Origin: Lacrimispora xylanolytica
GTDB lineage: Bacteria > Bacillota > Clostridia > Lachnospirales > Lachnospiraceae
Assembly: GCF_026723765.1 (NCBI RefSeq)
Contig: NZ_CP113524.1
Location: 3,519,001 to 3,583,000 of the forward strand
DNA: 64,000 nucleotides
Reading direction: 5' to 3'
A program made the position numbers and the translations under genes. The notes below the pieces were generated by a model, which saw nothing but the letters and a program-made list of their open reading frames with translations, was not told the DNA's origin and did not search any database. This document shows, piece after piece, positions 36,006-45,016 of this stretch. The number at the start of each line of letters is the position of its first letter. Position 1 is the first letter of the stretch.

Positions 36006-37379
36006 TTACATTACTACTTCAAAATCTTCATCTGCCACATCCCGGTCCAGACGGTCCATTAAGGTATCTACGATTTTTTCCACGTAGCGGATTCCTCCTG
36101 CGTAACCAACGGTGGCCTGAATGGGGTTGCCATACCGGTCAAGCACTGGAAATCCCATCCGCACCATTGGAATGTCCTCTGCCTTTGCAATCTGCTTTCC
36201 ATAGCTGGACCCAAGAAGGAGATCGACGGTCTCGTTCTTAATCAGCTGATGAAGGTAGAATAAATCGGTATCCGCCTTTACCACATACTCGCTTTCATCC
36301 ACTCCGTACTGATCCATAAGCGCTTTAATTTCCTTCTCCCACCGTTCCTTTGGTGTTCCGGTGATGATATACTTAGGACTCATACCAAGCTCCAGACACA
36401 GAGAGGTAAACGCATACACAATATCAGGATCGCCGTAGATGGCTGCCTTTTTCTTATAAACATACTGGTGGGCATCTAACATTAAATCCACCAGACGGCC
36501 TCTCTCATCCTCAAGCACAGAGGGAACCTCTTTCTTCGTAAATTTCTGAAGCTCCAGAATGTACTGATCTGTAAGCTTCACTCCCACTGGCACTGGAATG
36601 TTTGAAAATGGAACCTTATATTCCTTTTTTAAATGCTCCGACGGCTCCAGACTGCAGTAAGTTCCCATGGAAATAAGCTTTTCACAATCCCCAAGAGCTG
36701 CAATGTCCGCACCACTGGTTCCTGCGTTGCTGTGAAAATATTCATTTTTGCCATCCATGGGGTGATCCAGGATTCCATCGTGATCCGGGAAATAGATATA
36801 TTCCGCACCCATAAGACCCGCAATCCTCTTTAACTCTCTGTCATCTCCGGGATTGACCCAGCCTGGGAAAATAGCAACCTTTCCGTTTGGCTCTCCCGTT
36901 TTCTTTGTCATATATTTCATGAAACCAATCATCATATTGGCATAGCCCTGAATATGAGAGCCTTCATAAGAAGGAGTACTGGCATATAAGACGGTCTTTC
37001 CTTCCGGCACTTCCACATCGAAAATATAGGAACCAACGTCATCTCCAATGGTCTCGGAAAGACAGGTGGTATGTATGGCCATAATATCCGGATTATAGAT
37101 ATCAAAGACATTTTTCACAGCCGTAGTGATATTGCTTCTTCCGCCAAATACGGATGCTCCCTCTGTAAATGAGCTGCTGGATGCAATGGCCGGTTCTTTA
37201 AAATGTCTGCTAAGCACGGTTCTGTGATAGGAACAGCAGCCCTGAGACCCATGGGAATGGGGCATACATTTTTCTGCACCAAGGGCACAGAACATGGCAC
37301 CTACCGGTTCACAGGTCTTGCATGGGTTTATGGTCATATGGCGTTTTTCCATAATTTCTTTTGGGGTCAATTCAAGCAT
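36006..37379 (-). CDS. nifK: Nitrogenase MoFe protein beta subunit
   Basis: NifK forms the alpha2beta2 MoFe protein with NifD and shares the P-cluster. Its cysteine ligands are in NPCKTCEPVGA (about 19-29), HGSQGCCSY and HTTCLSETIGDD. It has 457 residues and lacks the long N-terminal arm of the Azotobacter protein, as in C. pasteurianum. The ATG at 37379 overlaps the nifD stop as TGATG and has AGGAGG; a longer frame to 37427 is not needed. Confidence 0.97.
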   Translation of the reverse strand: MLELTPKEIMEKRHMTINPCKTCEPVGAMFCALGAEKCMPHSHGSQGCCSYHRTVLSRHFKEPAIASSSSFTEGASVFGGRSNITTAVKNVFDIYNPDIMAIHTTCLSETIGDDVGSYIFDVEVPEGKTVLYASTPSYEGSHIQGYANMMIGFMKYMTKKTGEPNGKVAIFPGWVNPGDDRELKRIAGLMGAEYIYFPDHDGILDHPMDGKNEYFHSNAGTSGADIAALGDCEKLISMGTYCSLEPSEHLKKEYKVPFSNIPVPVGVKLTDQYILELQKFTKKEVPSVLEDERGRLVDLMLDAHQYVYKKKAAIYGDPDIVYAFTSLCLELGMSPKYIITGTPKERWEKEIKALMDQYGVDESEYVVKADTDLFYLHQLIKNETVDLLLGSSYGKQIAKAEDIPMVRMGFPVLDRYGNPIQATVGYAGGIRYVEKIVDTLMDRLDRDVADEDFEVVM

Positions 37380-38977
37380 CAGCCTACACCTCCTAACGTT
37401 CCTTCCAGCATTGGGGTTACCTTCCACGGGGGCTTAACGAGAGCCCAGGCATTGGTATACAAACTCATGGAAACATCTCTTCCAAAAATCACAGCTCCCC
37501 GAAATCCGGCATAGGGACCGGAATAATCATAGGAATGCATCTGTCTGGATACCACACCGCCGTGCTGAATGGCGTATTTATCCTTGATTCCTGAGAAGAA
37601 AATATCAGGTTTGAATTCTTCGATCAACTGGTCTGTCTCAAACATGTTATAGTCATCCACGACTACATAGCCTTTTTTCATATCCCGTATCATACCATCA
37701 TAGGTGTCAAGCTCTACTCCTGACTTTCTCATGGTATCCATTACTTCTTCCGAGTAACGGTCCTCAAAGCCTGGTTCACGCTCTACCGAAATCTCTTCGA
37801 TATTTTTGGAATCTGCATCTGCCTTTATCAGGGGAATGACTTCACGTCCTTCGTAATCATCCCGGTGAGCGAATTCATAGCCTGCAATGGTGGTTTCCAT
37901 ACCAAAATCCCTTAAAAGCATCTGGTAATGATGGGAACGGGAGCCTCCTACAAAGATACCGGCGGTCTTTCCCTTTAATTTGGATTTGTAATATTCCATA
38001 TCCTCATTGATTTCTGCCAGTTCCTCTGCAATGACTTCCTCTGTCCTCTGTGTAAGCTCCGGGTCATTAAAATAGGTGGCAATCATTCGCAGGGATTTAC
38101 AGGTCGACCCCACTCCGATAAAGTTTACCTTAATCCAGTCCACACCGTATTTGGTCTTCATCATCTCTGCTATGTAATTGATGGACCGATGGCACATGAC
38201 CAGGTTTAAATCTGCCAGATGGGAATTTTTAATGGTCTCATAGGAACCGTCACCAGTAAAGACCGAAACCACCTCATAGCCGATTTTCTTTAAGATACGT
38301 TCCTGCTCCCAGCCATCACCGCCAATGTTATATTCCCCAAGCAGGTTTACACTGTATTTGCCCTTTGGCGCTTCTTCCCCTTTTCCAATGACATAGCGCA
38401 TCAGGCCGTTATTTGCAATGTGGTGTCCTGCGGACTGGGAAACTCCCTTATAACCCTCGCAGGAATATCCGATTGCAGTGATTCCATACTTTTCTTCCAC
38501 CCGTCTTGCCACGGCCTGCACATCATCACCAATCAGACCAATGGGACAGGTAGAGCAGATAAAGATACACTTGGGGTTAAAAAGCTTCATGATCTCGTCA
38601 ATTCCCTCTTCCAGCTTTTTCTCTCCCCCAAACACGATATCAGATGGTCTCATATCCGTACAAAAAGAATACGGTACAAAATTTGGCTCTCCTTCATAGG
38701 AAGGCTTTGCCTTGTTTCTTCTGGTAGACCAGGAATAAAATGCACAGCCAATGGGTCCGTGGGTAATGACCACAGAGTCTTTCATGGGTCCTACCACAAC
38801 GCCCTTACATCCGGCATAACAGCATCCTCTAGCTGTAATAATTCCTGGTATTGCCCTGGTATTGGCAGCGATTTCATCTGGCTTCTCTGCAAATTCCAGC
38901 TGCGTAATGTGACTCTTTCGATTCTTAAATACTCTGGATGAATATTTATCCAGCAATATATCTCGTTCTTTTGCCAT
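37379..38977 (-). CDS. nifD: Nitrogenase MoFe protein alpha subunit
   Basis: NifD binds FeMo-cofactor and half of the P-cluster. P-cluster cysteines are in GCCYAGCKGV (51-60) and HGPIGC (73-78). Cofactor-site residues are visible in SQSAGHHIAN, the ligand cysteine in GSTCKSLR, the arginine in VGGSRSHHYQ and the ligand histidine in RQMHSYDYSGPYAGFRG. The protein has 532 residues and carries the roughly 50-residue clostridial insertion before the cofactor histidine. Compared with the Azotobacter pattern, SWDYSGPYHG reads SYDYSGPYAG. I start at the ATG at 38977 with AGGAGG eight bases ahead. Confidence 0.97.
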   Translation of the reverse strand: MAKERDILLDKYSSRVFKNRKSHITQLEFAEKPDEIAANTRAIPGIITARGCCYAGCKGVVVGPMKDSVVITHGPIGCAFYSWSTRRNKAKPSYEGEPNFVPYSFCTDMRPSDIVFGGEKKLEEGIDEIMKLFNPKCIFICSTCPIGLIGDDVQAVARRVEEKYGITAIGYSCEGYKGVSQSAGHHIANNGLMRYVIGKGEEAPKGKYSVNLLGEYNIGGDGWEQERILKKIGYEVVSVFTGDGSYETIKNSHLADLNLVMCHRSINYIAEMMKTKYGVDWIKVNFIGVGSTCKSLRMIATYFNDPELTQRTEEVIAEELAEINEDMEYYKSKLKGKTAGIFVGGSRSHHYQMLLRDFGMETTIAGYEFAHRDDYEGREVIPLIKADADSKNIEEISVEREPGFEDRYSEEVMDTMRKSGVELDTYDGMIRDMKKGYVVVDDYNMFETDQLIEEFKPDIFFSGIKDKYAIQHGGVVSRQMHSYDYSGPYAGFRGAVIFGRDVSMSLYTNAWALVKPPWKVTPMLEGTLGGVG

Positions 38978-38992
38978 TGCCTTCACCTCCTG

Positions 38993-39376
38993 TCAAAAAG
39001 CATCCCTGGTGTGCTCGCCGCTTCTTACGGTATACGCCTCGTATATGGGGAGCACAAATATTTTTCCATCCCCTGGATTTCCTGTCTGGTTTGTCTTAAT
39101 AAGGATATTTACCACATCCTCTACCTGCTCATCTTCCACAATCAGAGTGATCAGCCGCTTTGGAATCCACCGAAAGGACTCTGTCAAATGTTCTCCCTGG
39201 GAAGATAAGGGAAGCTCTCCGCTTTCTATGACCAGACTGATAAGCTCCGGATCAATCCGTTTCTTTCCTCTGCCAAGCACCGACCGGCAGGTAAAAGCCG
39301 GAAAACCGCCTTCTGCCAAGGCTTTTTTGGTGGGATTGATTTTATTGACCCGGATAAATGCCATTACCTCTTTCAT
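38993..39376 (-). CDS. nifI2: NifI2, nitrogenase-linked PII protein
   Basis: This PII-family protein is of the NifI2 type and is located between nifI1 and nifD. With NifI1 it blocks electron transfer to the MoFe protein when ammonium is available, relieved by 2-oxoglutarate. The C-terminal signature PGDGKIFVLPIYEAYTVRSGE is clear, and the T-loop is longer than in NifI1 (KKRIDPELISLVIESGELP). The start at 39376 has AAAGGA in front and gives 127 residues. Confidence 0.93.
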   Translation of the reverse strand: MKEVMAFIRVNKINPTKKALAEGGFPAFTCRSVLGRGKKRIDPELISLVIESGELPLSSQGEHLTESFRWIPKRLITLIVEDEQVEDVVNILIKTNQTGNPGDGKIFVLPIYEAYTVRSGEHTRDAF

Positions 39377-39404
39377 AATAATCATTCCTTTCTTAAAAGC
39401 CCTT

Positions 39405-39728
39405 TTACAGTCCTTTTTTGCCTGTGCTGACGGTATAAGCCTCTTCAATGGGTGATATAAAGATCCGGCCGTCTCCGTAATTACCCTCGCCGGTTCTGGC
39501 TGTTCTTAAAATCACCTTTACCAGGTCATCCTTATCTTCATCATTGCAGAAGAATAACAGCATTTCCTTTGGGATCTCATCATAGTGAATTTCTCCTACT
39601 GTGATTCCCTTTTGCTTTCCACGTCCATAAACGTCCATTTTGGTCACTGCCTGGAATCCTGCTTCTGCTGCCTCTTTCATTACGTGATCCGCCTTCTCCG
39701 GCCGGACGATCGCTCTCACCAATACCAT
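39405..39728 (-). CDS. nifI1: NifI1, nitrogenase-linked PII protein
   Basis: This 107-residue PII-family protein directly follows nifH. It has the C-terminal motif NYGDGRIFISPIEEAYTVSTG and the T-loop region VYGRGKQKGITVGEIHYDEIPKE. The pair nifI1-nifI2 between nifH and nifD is the arrangement known from methanogens and clostridia and provides post-translational switch-off of nitrogenase. Confidence 0.94.
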   Translation of the reverse strand: MVLVRAIVRPEKADHVMKEAAEAGFQAVTKMDVYGRGKQKGITVGEIHYDEIPKEMLLFFCNDEDKDDLVKVILRTARTGEGNYGDGRIFISPIEEAYTVSTGKKGL

Positions 39729-39752
39729 ATTTTTTCTCCTCTCCCTGTTTGG

Positions 39753-40589
<837 letters not shown>

Positions 40590-40596
40590 TTAAGAA

Positions 40597-40642
40597 AAGA
40601 GGCAGAAGGCAGATACATAGGTATCCTGCCATTCCACCTCTT
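40597..40642 (-). promoter_or_regulatory. Terminator-like hairpin in the nifH leader
   Basis: Reading the minus strand, AAGAGG...GGCA-GATAC pairs with GTATC-TGCC...CCTCTT, loop CTAT, followed by TTTCTTA. It lies between the predicted start of transcription and the nifH ribosome site, in the roughly 105-base leader. This is the position of an attenuator or of an mRNA-stabilising stem. Confidence 0.6.
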
Positions 40643-40682
40643 CGTGAATAGAATAGAAAACAAAACCACTTAGGTTGCTACT

Positions 40683-40711
40683 ACTATATCTGTTTTAAAC
40701 AGCCAATTCAA
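40683..40711 (-). promoter_or_regulatory. Promoter of the nif operon with operator-like palindrome
   Basis: On the minus strand TTGAAT (-35) and TATAGT (-10) are 17 bases apart, a housekeeping-type promoter. The spacer contains the perfect palindrome CTGTTT-A-AAACAG at 40690-40702, a position where a bound repressor would block polymerase. No sigma-54 (GG-N10-GC) promoter is seen. Confidence 0.7.
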
Positions 40712-40790
40712 TACAGCACTATGTACAAATGAAAGAAGGGCTATGGGGAGCATTCTATACAAATATTACTTATATGCCACTTCAGCCTTC

Positions 40791-40816
40791 GAAAAAAGAG
40801 CTGGATCACCAGCTCT
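40791..40816 (-). terminator. Terminator after the molybdenum genes
   Basis: AGAGCTGG and CCAGCTCT pair around a 4-base loop and are followed on the minus strand by a run of six T. It separates mop/mod transcription from the nif operon. Confidence 0.88.
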
Positions 40817-40831
40817 CTCTTCTTAAGTTTC

Positions 40832-41038
40832 CTAGACCCCGATCATCACCGAGGTCGCTTTCATCACAGCATAGGCGTCTTTTCCTACTTCCAGCTCCAA
40901 GTCCTTTACCGCTGCCATGGATATGGTGGCTGATACAAGATTGCCGCCACCGATATCAAGGGTCACCATTGCATTTACGGCCCCTTCTTCGATTCCTATT
41001 ATTTTTCCTTTTAACTGATTTCTTGCACTTAATCTCAT
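40832..41038 (-). CDS. Molybdopterin/molybdate-binding protein (Mop)
   Basis: This 68-residue single Mop domain begins MRLSARNQLKGKI and contains GAVNAMVTLDIGGGNLVSATI. Such molbindins bind molybdate oxyanions and buffer molybdenum in the cytoplasm. The ATG at 41038 gives the usual N-terminus; a GTG at 41044 lies closer to the GGAGGAG site. The gene lies after modABC and directly before the nif operon, which fits supply of molybdenum for FeMo-cofactor. Confidence 0.9.
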   Translation of the reverse strand: MRLSARNQLKGKIIGIEEGAVNAMVTLDIGGGNLVSATISMAAVKDLELEVGKDAYAVMKATSVMIGV

Positions 41039-41154
41039 GGGCACCGTCTCCTCCGATTGTCATTGAAAAAAAGCAGGTCCTTGCGTTTTCCTTTTGGAAC
41101 ATCTTACGCACTTCCCTGGCAAAAGTCAATTTATATTCATTAAAACTAATATTA

Positions 41155-42183
41155 TTAAGACAAAAGCAGGATTTCTTCTTTGGGAAACTGAATAAATAAT
41201 GGTATATCTTCTTTTTTATCCTGTATGAGCCAGATCTGCTTCGAATCCTTTTCCTCCCCGTTGTGAAAAATGACCTGACGCTCAAAGGGAGTATCCGTTA
41301 CTCCCCTCAGCCGGATCTTCATGGTATTCTCTCCTGGCTGGCTTACGGGAATTAGGGTGTGCCCCCTGATTCCAATATAACGAATGGTTTCCCTGATCCT
41401 TTCTGCTGTCTTAAGCCTTATGTTCCAGTCACAGGCATACAGCTCGTAATCTCCCAGTCGTTCTATGGCTGATATATTCTTGCAGCCAGTCAGCCTTGCG
41501 GCCTCCATGGTACCGGGATTTTGAAAAATATCTCTTGTATTTCCCTGGAGCAGGCTCTTTCCTTCTGACATGACCACCATTTGATTGCAAAAGGTATAGA
41601 TCTCATCTCTGGAATGGGATACCATGAGTACATCCTTTCCATAATCTCTGATAAACTCCAGCATCTCATTTTGCAATATATCCCTTAAGAATCCATCCAG
41701 AGCGGAAAATGGTTCATCCAGGAGAATGACTTCCGGTGTGCTTAATAGCATACGGGCCAGTGCCACCCTCTGCTGCTGTCCCCCGGATAACTGGGAAGGG
41801 TATCTCTTTTTTAACCCGGAGAGCTGAAACCTCTGTAAGATTTCATCAATGACCCGCCCTTTCTCCGTTTTCTTTCCGGGAATTACGATTCCTAAGTTGT
41901 CTTCCACCGTCATGGCAGGAAAGAGGGCGTAATTTTGAAACAGATATCCGATGTGACGGTCTCTGGCTGGAACATTGATGCCTTTCCTGGAATCAAAGAG
42001 CACCCTATCATTTAACACGATACGGCCTTTATCTGGCTTCTCGATTCCAGCCACACATTTTAATGTCATGCTTTTGCCGCAGCCGGACGCCCCTAAGATT
42101 CCCAGGCAGCCGCCGTCCATCTCAAATTCCACCTTCATATGAAATCCGGAAAACTTTTTACTGATATCTACCTGCAATGCCAT
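41155..42183 (-). CDS. modC: Molybdate ABC transporter ATP-binding protein
   Basis: This is an ABC ATPase of 342 residues with Walker A GASGCGKS (31-38), signature LSGGQQQR (132-139) and Walker B VILLDEP (152-158). The C-terminal part (from about 240) is short and may be a regulatory oxyanion-binding domain as in ModC. It begins one base after modB ends, so the two are translationally coupled, and it energises molybdate uptake. Confidence 0.92.
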   Translation of the reverse strand: MALQVDISKKFSGFHMKVEFEMDGGCLGILGASGCGKSMTLKCVAGIEKPDKGRIVLNDRVLFDSRKGINVPARDRHIGYLFQNYALFPAMTVEDNLGIVIPGKKTEKGRVIDEILQRFQLSGLKKRYPSQLSGGQQQRVALARMLLSTPEVILLDEPFSALDGFLRDILQNEMLEFIRDYGKDVLMVSHSRDEIYTFCNQMVVMSEGKSLLQGNTRDIFQNPGTMEAARLTGCKNISAIERLGDYELYACDWNIRLKTAERIRETIRYIGIRGHTLIPVSQPGENTMKIRLRGVTDTPFERQVIFHNGEEKDSKQIWLIQDKKEDIPLFIQFPKEEILLLS

Positions 42184-42184
42184 A

Positions 42185-42883
42185 TTATCTCCACCCGCTG
42201 AAATCCTTGCTGCCTTCCCCAGAAACCAGATTAATAAGTACCACCATTAGAAACGATATGACAACAATCACCAGTACCCAAAAGCCTGCCACCTCCCAGT
42301 TACCGGCTGCCACCTCTGTGGCAATGGCTACAGAAATGGTCCGGGTCTTTCCAAGGATGTTTCCTGCCAGCATGGTGGTAGCCCCATACTCCCCAATGGC
42401 TCTTGAAAAGGAAAGTACAGTTCCTGATGCAAGTCCCGGCCCTGCCATGGGAACAATGATTTTCCAGAATATCTTCCGTTCGGATAGTCCCAGGGTCCGC
42501 CCCGCATAAATCATGGTTACATCCACCTGTTCAAAAGCCGCTCTTGCATTCCGGTACATGAGAGGAAAGGCGATTACAAAAGCAGCCATGACACAGCCAA
42601 GCCAGGTCTGAACCAGCTTCACCTCATAATGCTCCCATAAAAAAGCACCAAGTGGCCGCCGCAGGCTGAACAGGAACAGGAGAAGAAAACCAGCCACCGT
42701 AGGCGGAAGCACCAGAGGAAGGGTAAGGATTCCATCTACAACAGACTTGGCCCGGTGGTTCAGCCTCATGACTCCCCTGGCTGCAGCCGTTCCCAGAAAA
42801 AAGGTGAGCACCGTTGCCAGAATCCCCGTTTTCAAAGAGAGAAACAGGGGGCTGAAATCAATGGTATGTATCAAGGTTTCCAT
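42185..42883 (-). CDS. modB: Molybdate ABC transporter permease
   Basis: This is an integral membrane protein of 232 residues with about five or six segments and the coupling motif region AGRTLGLSERKIFWKIIVPMAGPGL. The segment FSRAIGEYGATTMLAGNI is characteristic of ModB/CysT permeases. It lies between modA and modC. Confidence 0.93.
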   Translation of the reverse strand: METLIHTIDFSPLFLSLKTGILATVLTFFLGTAAARGVMRLNHRAKSVVDGILTLPLVLPPTVAGFLLLFLFSLRRPLGAFLWEHYEVKLVQTWLGCVMAAFVIAFPLMYRNARAAFEQVDVTMIYAGRTLGLSERKIFWKIIVPMAGPGLASGTVLSFSRAIGEYGATTMLAGNILGKTRTISVAIATEVAAGNWEVAGFWVLVIVVISFLMVVLINLVSGEGSKDFSGWR

Positions 42884-42912
42884 GGCCTCTTCACTCCTTT
42901 CCTGGCATATAT

Positions 42913-43752
42913 CTACTTATACAATTCAAATCCTGCATCTAAAAACAGTTTTTTCACCTCTTCCGATCCGGTCAAATATTGAAAGAATTCTTCTGCTGCC
43001 TCCAATTCTTCCTTTGACGCCTCTTTATCCTCTGTAAGTCCAACAGGATAGATGGCCGGGTCAAGCATTCCTTTGTCCACCGTTGCAATCACTTCCACTT
43101 TGTCGGCCATGGAAGCGGCGTCTGTGGCATACACGATTCCCACTTCATTGCTGCCTTCTGCTACGGCTGTGAGCACAGCGGTCACATTTGGTCCCTGATT
43201 GATTTCCATTGCCATTACTTTGTCTAGAATCCCCATTTTCTCAAAGAGCTTTCTGGCATATTGGCCCACCGGCACGTCTTCCCCTGCAAGAGCGAGGCTT
43301 GAGGCATTTGTTATATTATCAAATCCGATCACTGTGGTTTTACCGCCCTTTGGTTTTATGAGCACCATCTGATTGACCAGTAAATTATTTACTGAATCTT
43401 CTTTTACAAAGCCGCCTTTCTTAAGTTCATCCATCTGCTTGGTAGCCGCAGAAAAGAAGATATCACATCTGGCCCCTTCTTCAATCTGGGTCTTTAAGGT
43501 TCCGGAGCTGTCCGCATTGTAAATCACCGTAACCCCCGGATGCTTGCTTTCATATTCCTTTTTCACTTCCTCCATGGTATTTTTCAGACTCGCTGCAATG
43601 AATACGTAAAGGTCTGCGCTCTGGGAAACGCTTGTTTCCGTTTTTGTCTCAACCTTCCCGGCGTTTACGGCTGCTGCTCCCTGGCAGCCTGTAAGCTGTA
43701 AGGCGGTTAATACAGCAAGCAAAAGGGCAAATAACTTTTTTCCTCTCTTCAT
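42913..43752 (-). CDS. modA: Molybdate-binding lipoprotein
   Basis: The protein has a lipoprotein signal peptide (lipobox LTGC near residue 23) and a periplasmic-binding fold of the ModA type (LYVFIAASLKNTMEEV, YNADSSGTLKTQIEEGARCDIFFSA, MEINQGPNVTAVLTAVAEGSNEVGIVY). It captures molybdate outside the membrane and delivers it to ModBC. It has 279 residues, starts behind CAAGGAGG, and is divergent from a probable molybdate-responsive regulator. Confidence 0.94.
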   Translation of the reverse strand: MKRGKKLFALLLAVLTALQLTGCQGAAAVNAGKVETKTETSVSQSADLYVFIAASLKNTMEEVKKEYESKHPGVTVIYNADSSGTLKTQIEEGARCDIFFSAATKQMDELKKGGFVKEDSVNNLLVNQMVLIKPKGGKTTVIGFDNITNASSLALAGEDVPVGQYARKLFEKMGILDKVMAMEINQGPNVTAVLTAVAEGSNEVGIVYATDAASMADKVEVIATVDKGMLDPAIYPVGLTEDKEASKEELEAAEEFFQYLTGSEEVKKLFLDAGFELYK

Positions 43753-43777
43753 TGTGTTTCCTCCTTGATTTTTATTT

Positions 43778-43799
43778 GAATAACATAGAAATGTTGTTC
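43778..43799. promoter_or_regulatory. Inverted repeat upstream of modA
   Basis: GAATAACAT and ATGTTGTTC are 9-base arms with one mismatch around AGAA, 26 bases upstream of the modA start. A site here would overlap the modA promoter or its start of transcription and is a candidate operator for the divergent regulator. Confidence 0.45.
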
Positions 43800-43885
43800 A
43801 TTCTTATTGTGTTTTGTTCTGTCTTTTTCTGTTTCGTTCATTTTAGAAGATATTGGCATCAAAATCAATGTTCATATATTCACAG

Positions 43886-43899
43886 TATATCGAGATATA
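43886..43899. promoter_or_regulatory. Palindrome in the modA-regulator intergenic region
   Basis: TATATC-GA-GATATA is a perfect inverted repeat in the 271-base divergent region. It recalls the TATA and CGAT elements of ModE sites without matching the full consensus. Confidence 0.4.
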
Positions 43900-43951
43900 A
43901 TCAGACACTTTTTATCAATATAGCACAATAGTTCATCTGAATATCCTTTCA

Positions 43952-43979
43952 TTGACAATGATTCAAAATATGATATAAC
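43952..43979 (+). promoter_or_regulatory. Promoter of the HTH/binding-protein-fold regulator
   Basis: TTGACA and TATAAC are separated by 16 bases, 45 bases before the ATG of the regulator gene. Confidence 0.7.
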
Positions 43980-44023
43980 TAATTATAACTGACAGTAACC
44001 ATAGGAAATTAAGAGGGTCTTGA

Positions 44024-45016
44024 ATGGAGAAAATATATACGCCACAGGAAGTGGCAGACCGGCTGCTGATAAAGAAAGCAACGGTTTATGAACTGATTAA
44101 ACGGGGAGAATTGAATGCCACCAAAATTGGAAGGCAGATAAGAGTCAGCCAGGAACAGCTTGACAGTTATTTAAAAGTGTCTTCAAAACCGGCTGAAAGG
44201 TCCTATGCCGAAAGGCCCAATATGGAGGAAGCTCTGCTACAGGTCACGGACATTCCACGCTTTGCTTCTGTGTCAGGAGCCCAGCAGACGGATTATTTAC
44301 TCAATACCAGCGGTCTTGTGATAAGCAGTCAGGAGTCCAGAGTGGTAGAACTGCTCCGGGGGCAGCTAGGTAAGGAAAGGAACAGCCTTCCTATATTACA
44401 TTCTTATATGAACGACTATAACAGTTTGTACTCTCTGTATTATGAGAAGACCCATCTGGCTCTTACTTGTTTTTTATCTGATCGTGAGAATTGGGACAGG
44501 AATCCGATGAAACATCTGATGCCGGGAAAGGAAGTGGTGGTTCTTTCTGTGTGCAGTTTTCTGTGTGGCTTCTACGTAAAAAAGGGGAATCCGCTCCATA
44601 TCCTCACTCTGGATGACCTAACTCGTCCCGAGGTGCGTTTCTTAAACCGGGAGCTGGGAAGCGGTCTGCGCATGTATCTTGATTCTTCCCTGCTGGAAAA
44701 AAAGATTCCGAAAAACGCCATTAACGGATATGATAAGGACTGTTTATCCAATATGTCTGCCGCTCATGGAGTCGCATCTGGAGCTGCTGACATAAGCATA
44801 GGGGATATCTCCCTGTTGTCCTCTTACCCCCAACTGGAATCTATCCCCTTTGCCCATGGTTTTCTTGACCTTGTTTTTCTTAAATCAGACTTAGACCTTC
44901 CTGCGTTAAAGTCCATCTTAAACGCCGTTCATTCGGAAGAATTTAAAAGCAGTCTGCTGCATTTTAAAGGCTATGATACAAAAACGACTGGAAAGATGAC
45001 TATCATAAGCGGTTAG
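44024..45016 (+). CDS. HTH regulator with periplasmic-binding-like domain, probable molybdate sensor
   Basis: The N-terminus (residues 1-55) is an excisionase/MerR-like helix-turn-helix (YTPQEVADRLLIKKATVYELIKRGELNATKIGR). Residues about 95-325 resemble the PBP-like domain (PF12727) found on molybdate-linked regulators, with GVASGAADISIGDI and FAHGFLDLVFLKSDLDLPAL. Because it is divergent from modA and close to nif, it probably controls modABC, and perhaps nif, in response to molybdate. It would be a non-ModE solution to molybdate sensing. Its stop overlaps that of the convergent MFS gene. Confidence 0.8.
   Translation: MEKIYTPQEVADRLLIKKATVYELIKRGELNATKIGRQIRVSQEQLDSYLKVSSKPAERSYAERPNMEEALLQVTDIPRFASVSGAQQTDYLLNTSGLVISSQESRVVELLRGQLGKERNSLPILHSYMNDYNSLYSLYYEKTHLALTCFLSDRENWDRNPMKHLMPGKEVVVLSVCSFLCGFYVKKGNPLHILTLDDLTRPEVRFLNRELGSGLRMYLDSSLLEKKIPKNAINGYDKDCLSNMSAAHGVASGAADISIGDISLLSSYPQLESIPFAHGFLDLVFLKSDLDLPALKSILNAVHSEEFKSSLLHFKGYDTKTTGKMTIISG

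Noticed and set aside
31963-36833. Many plus-strand open frames opposite the nif genes
   Set aside because: They lack ribosome sites, have poor composition and are shadows of conserved minus-strand genes.
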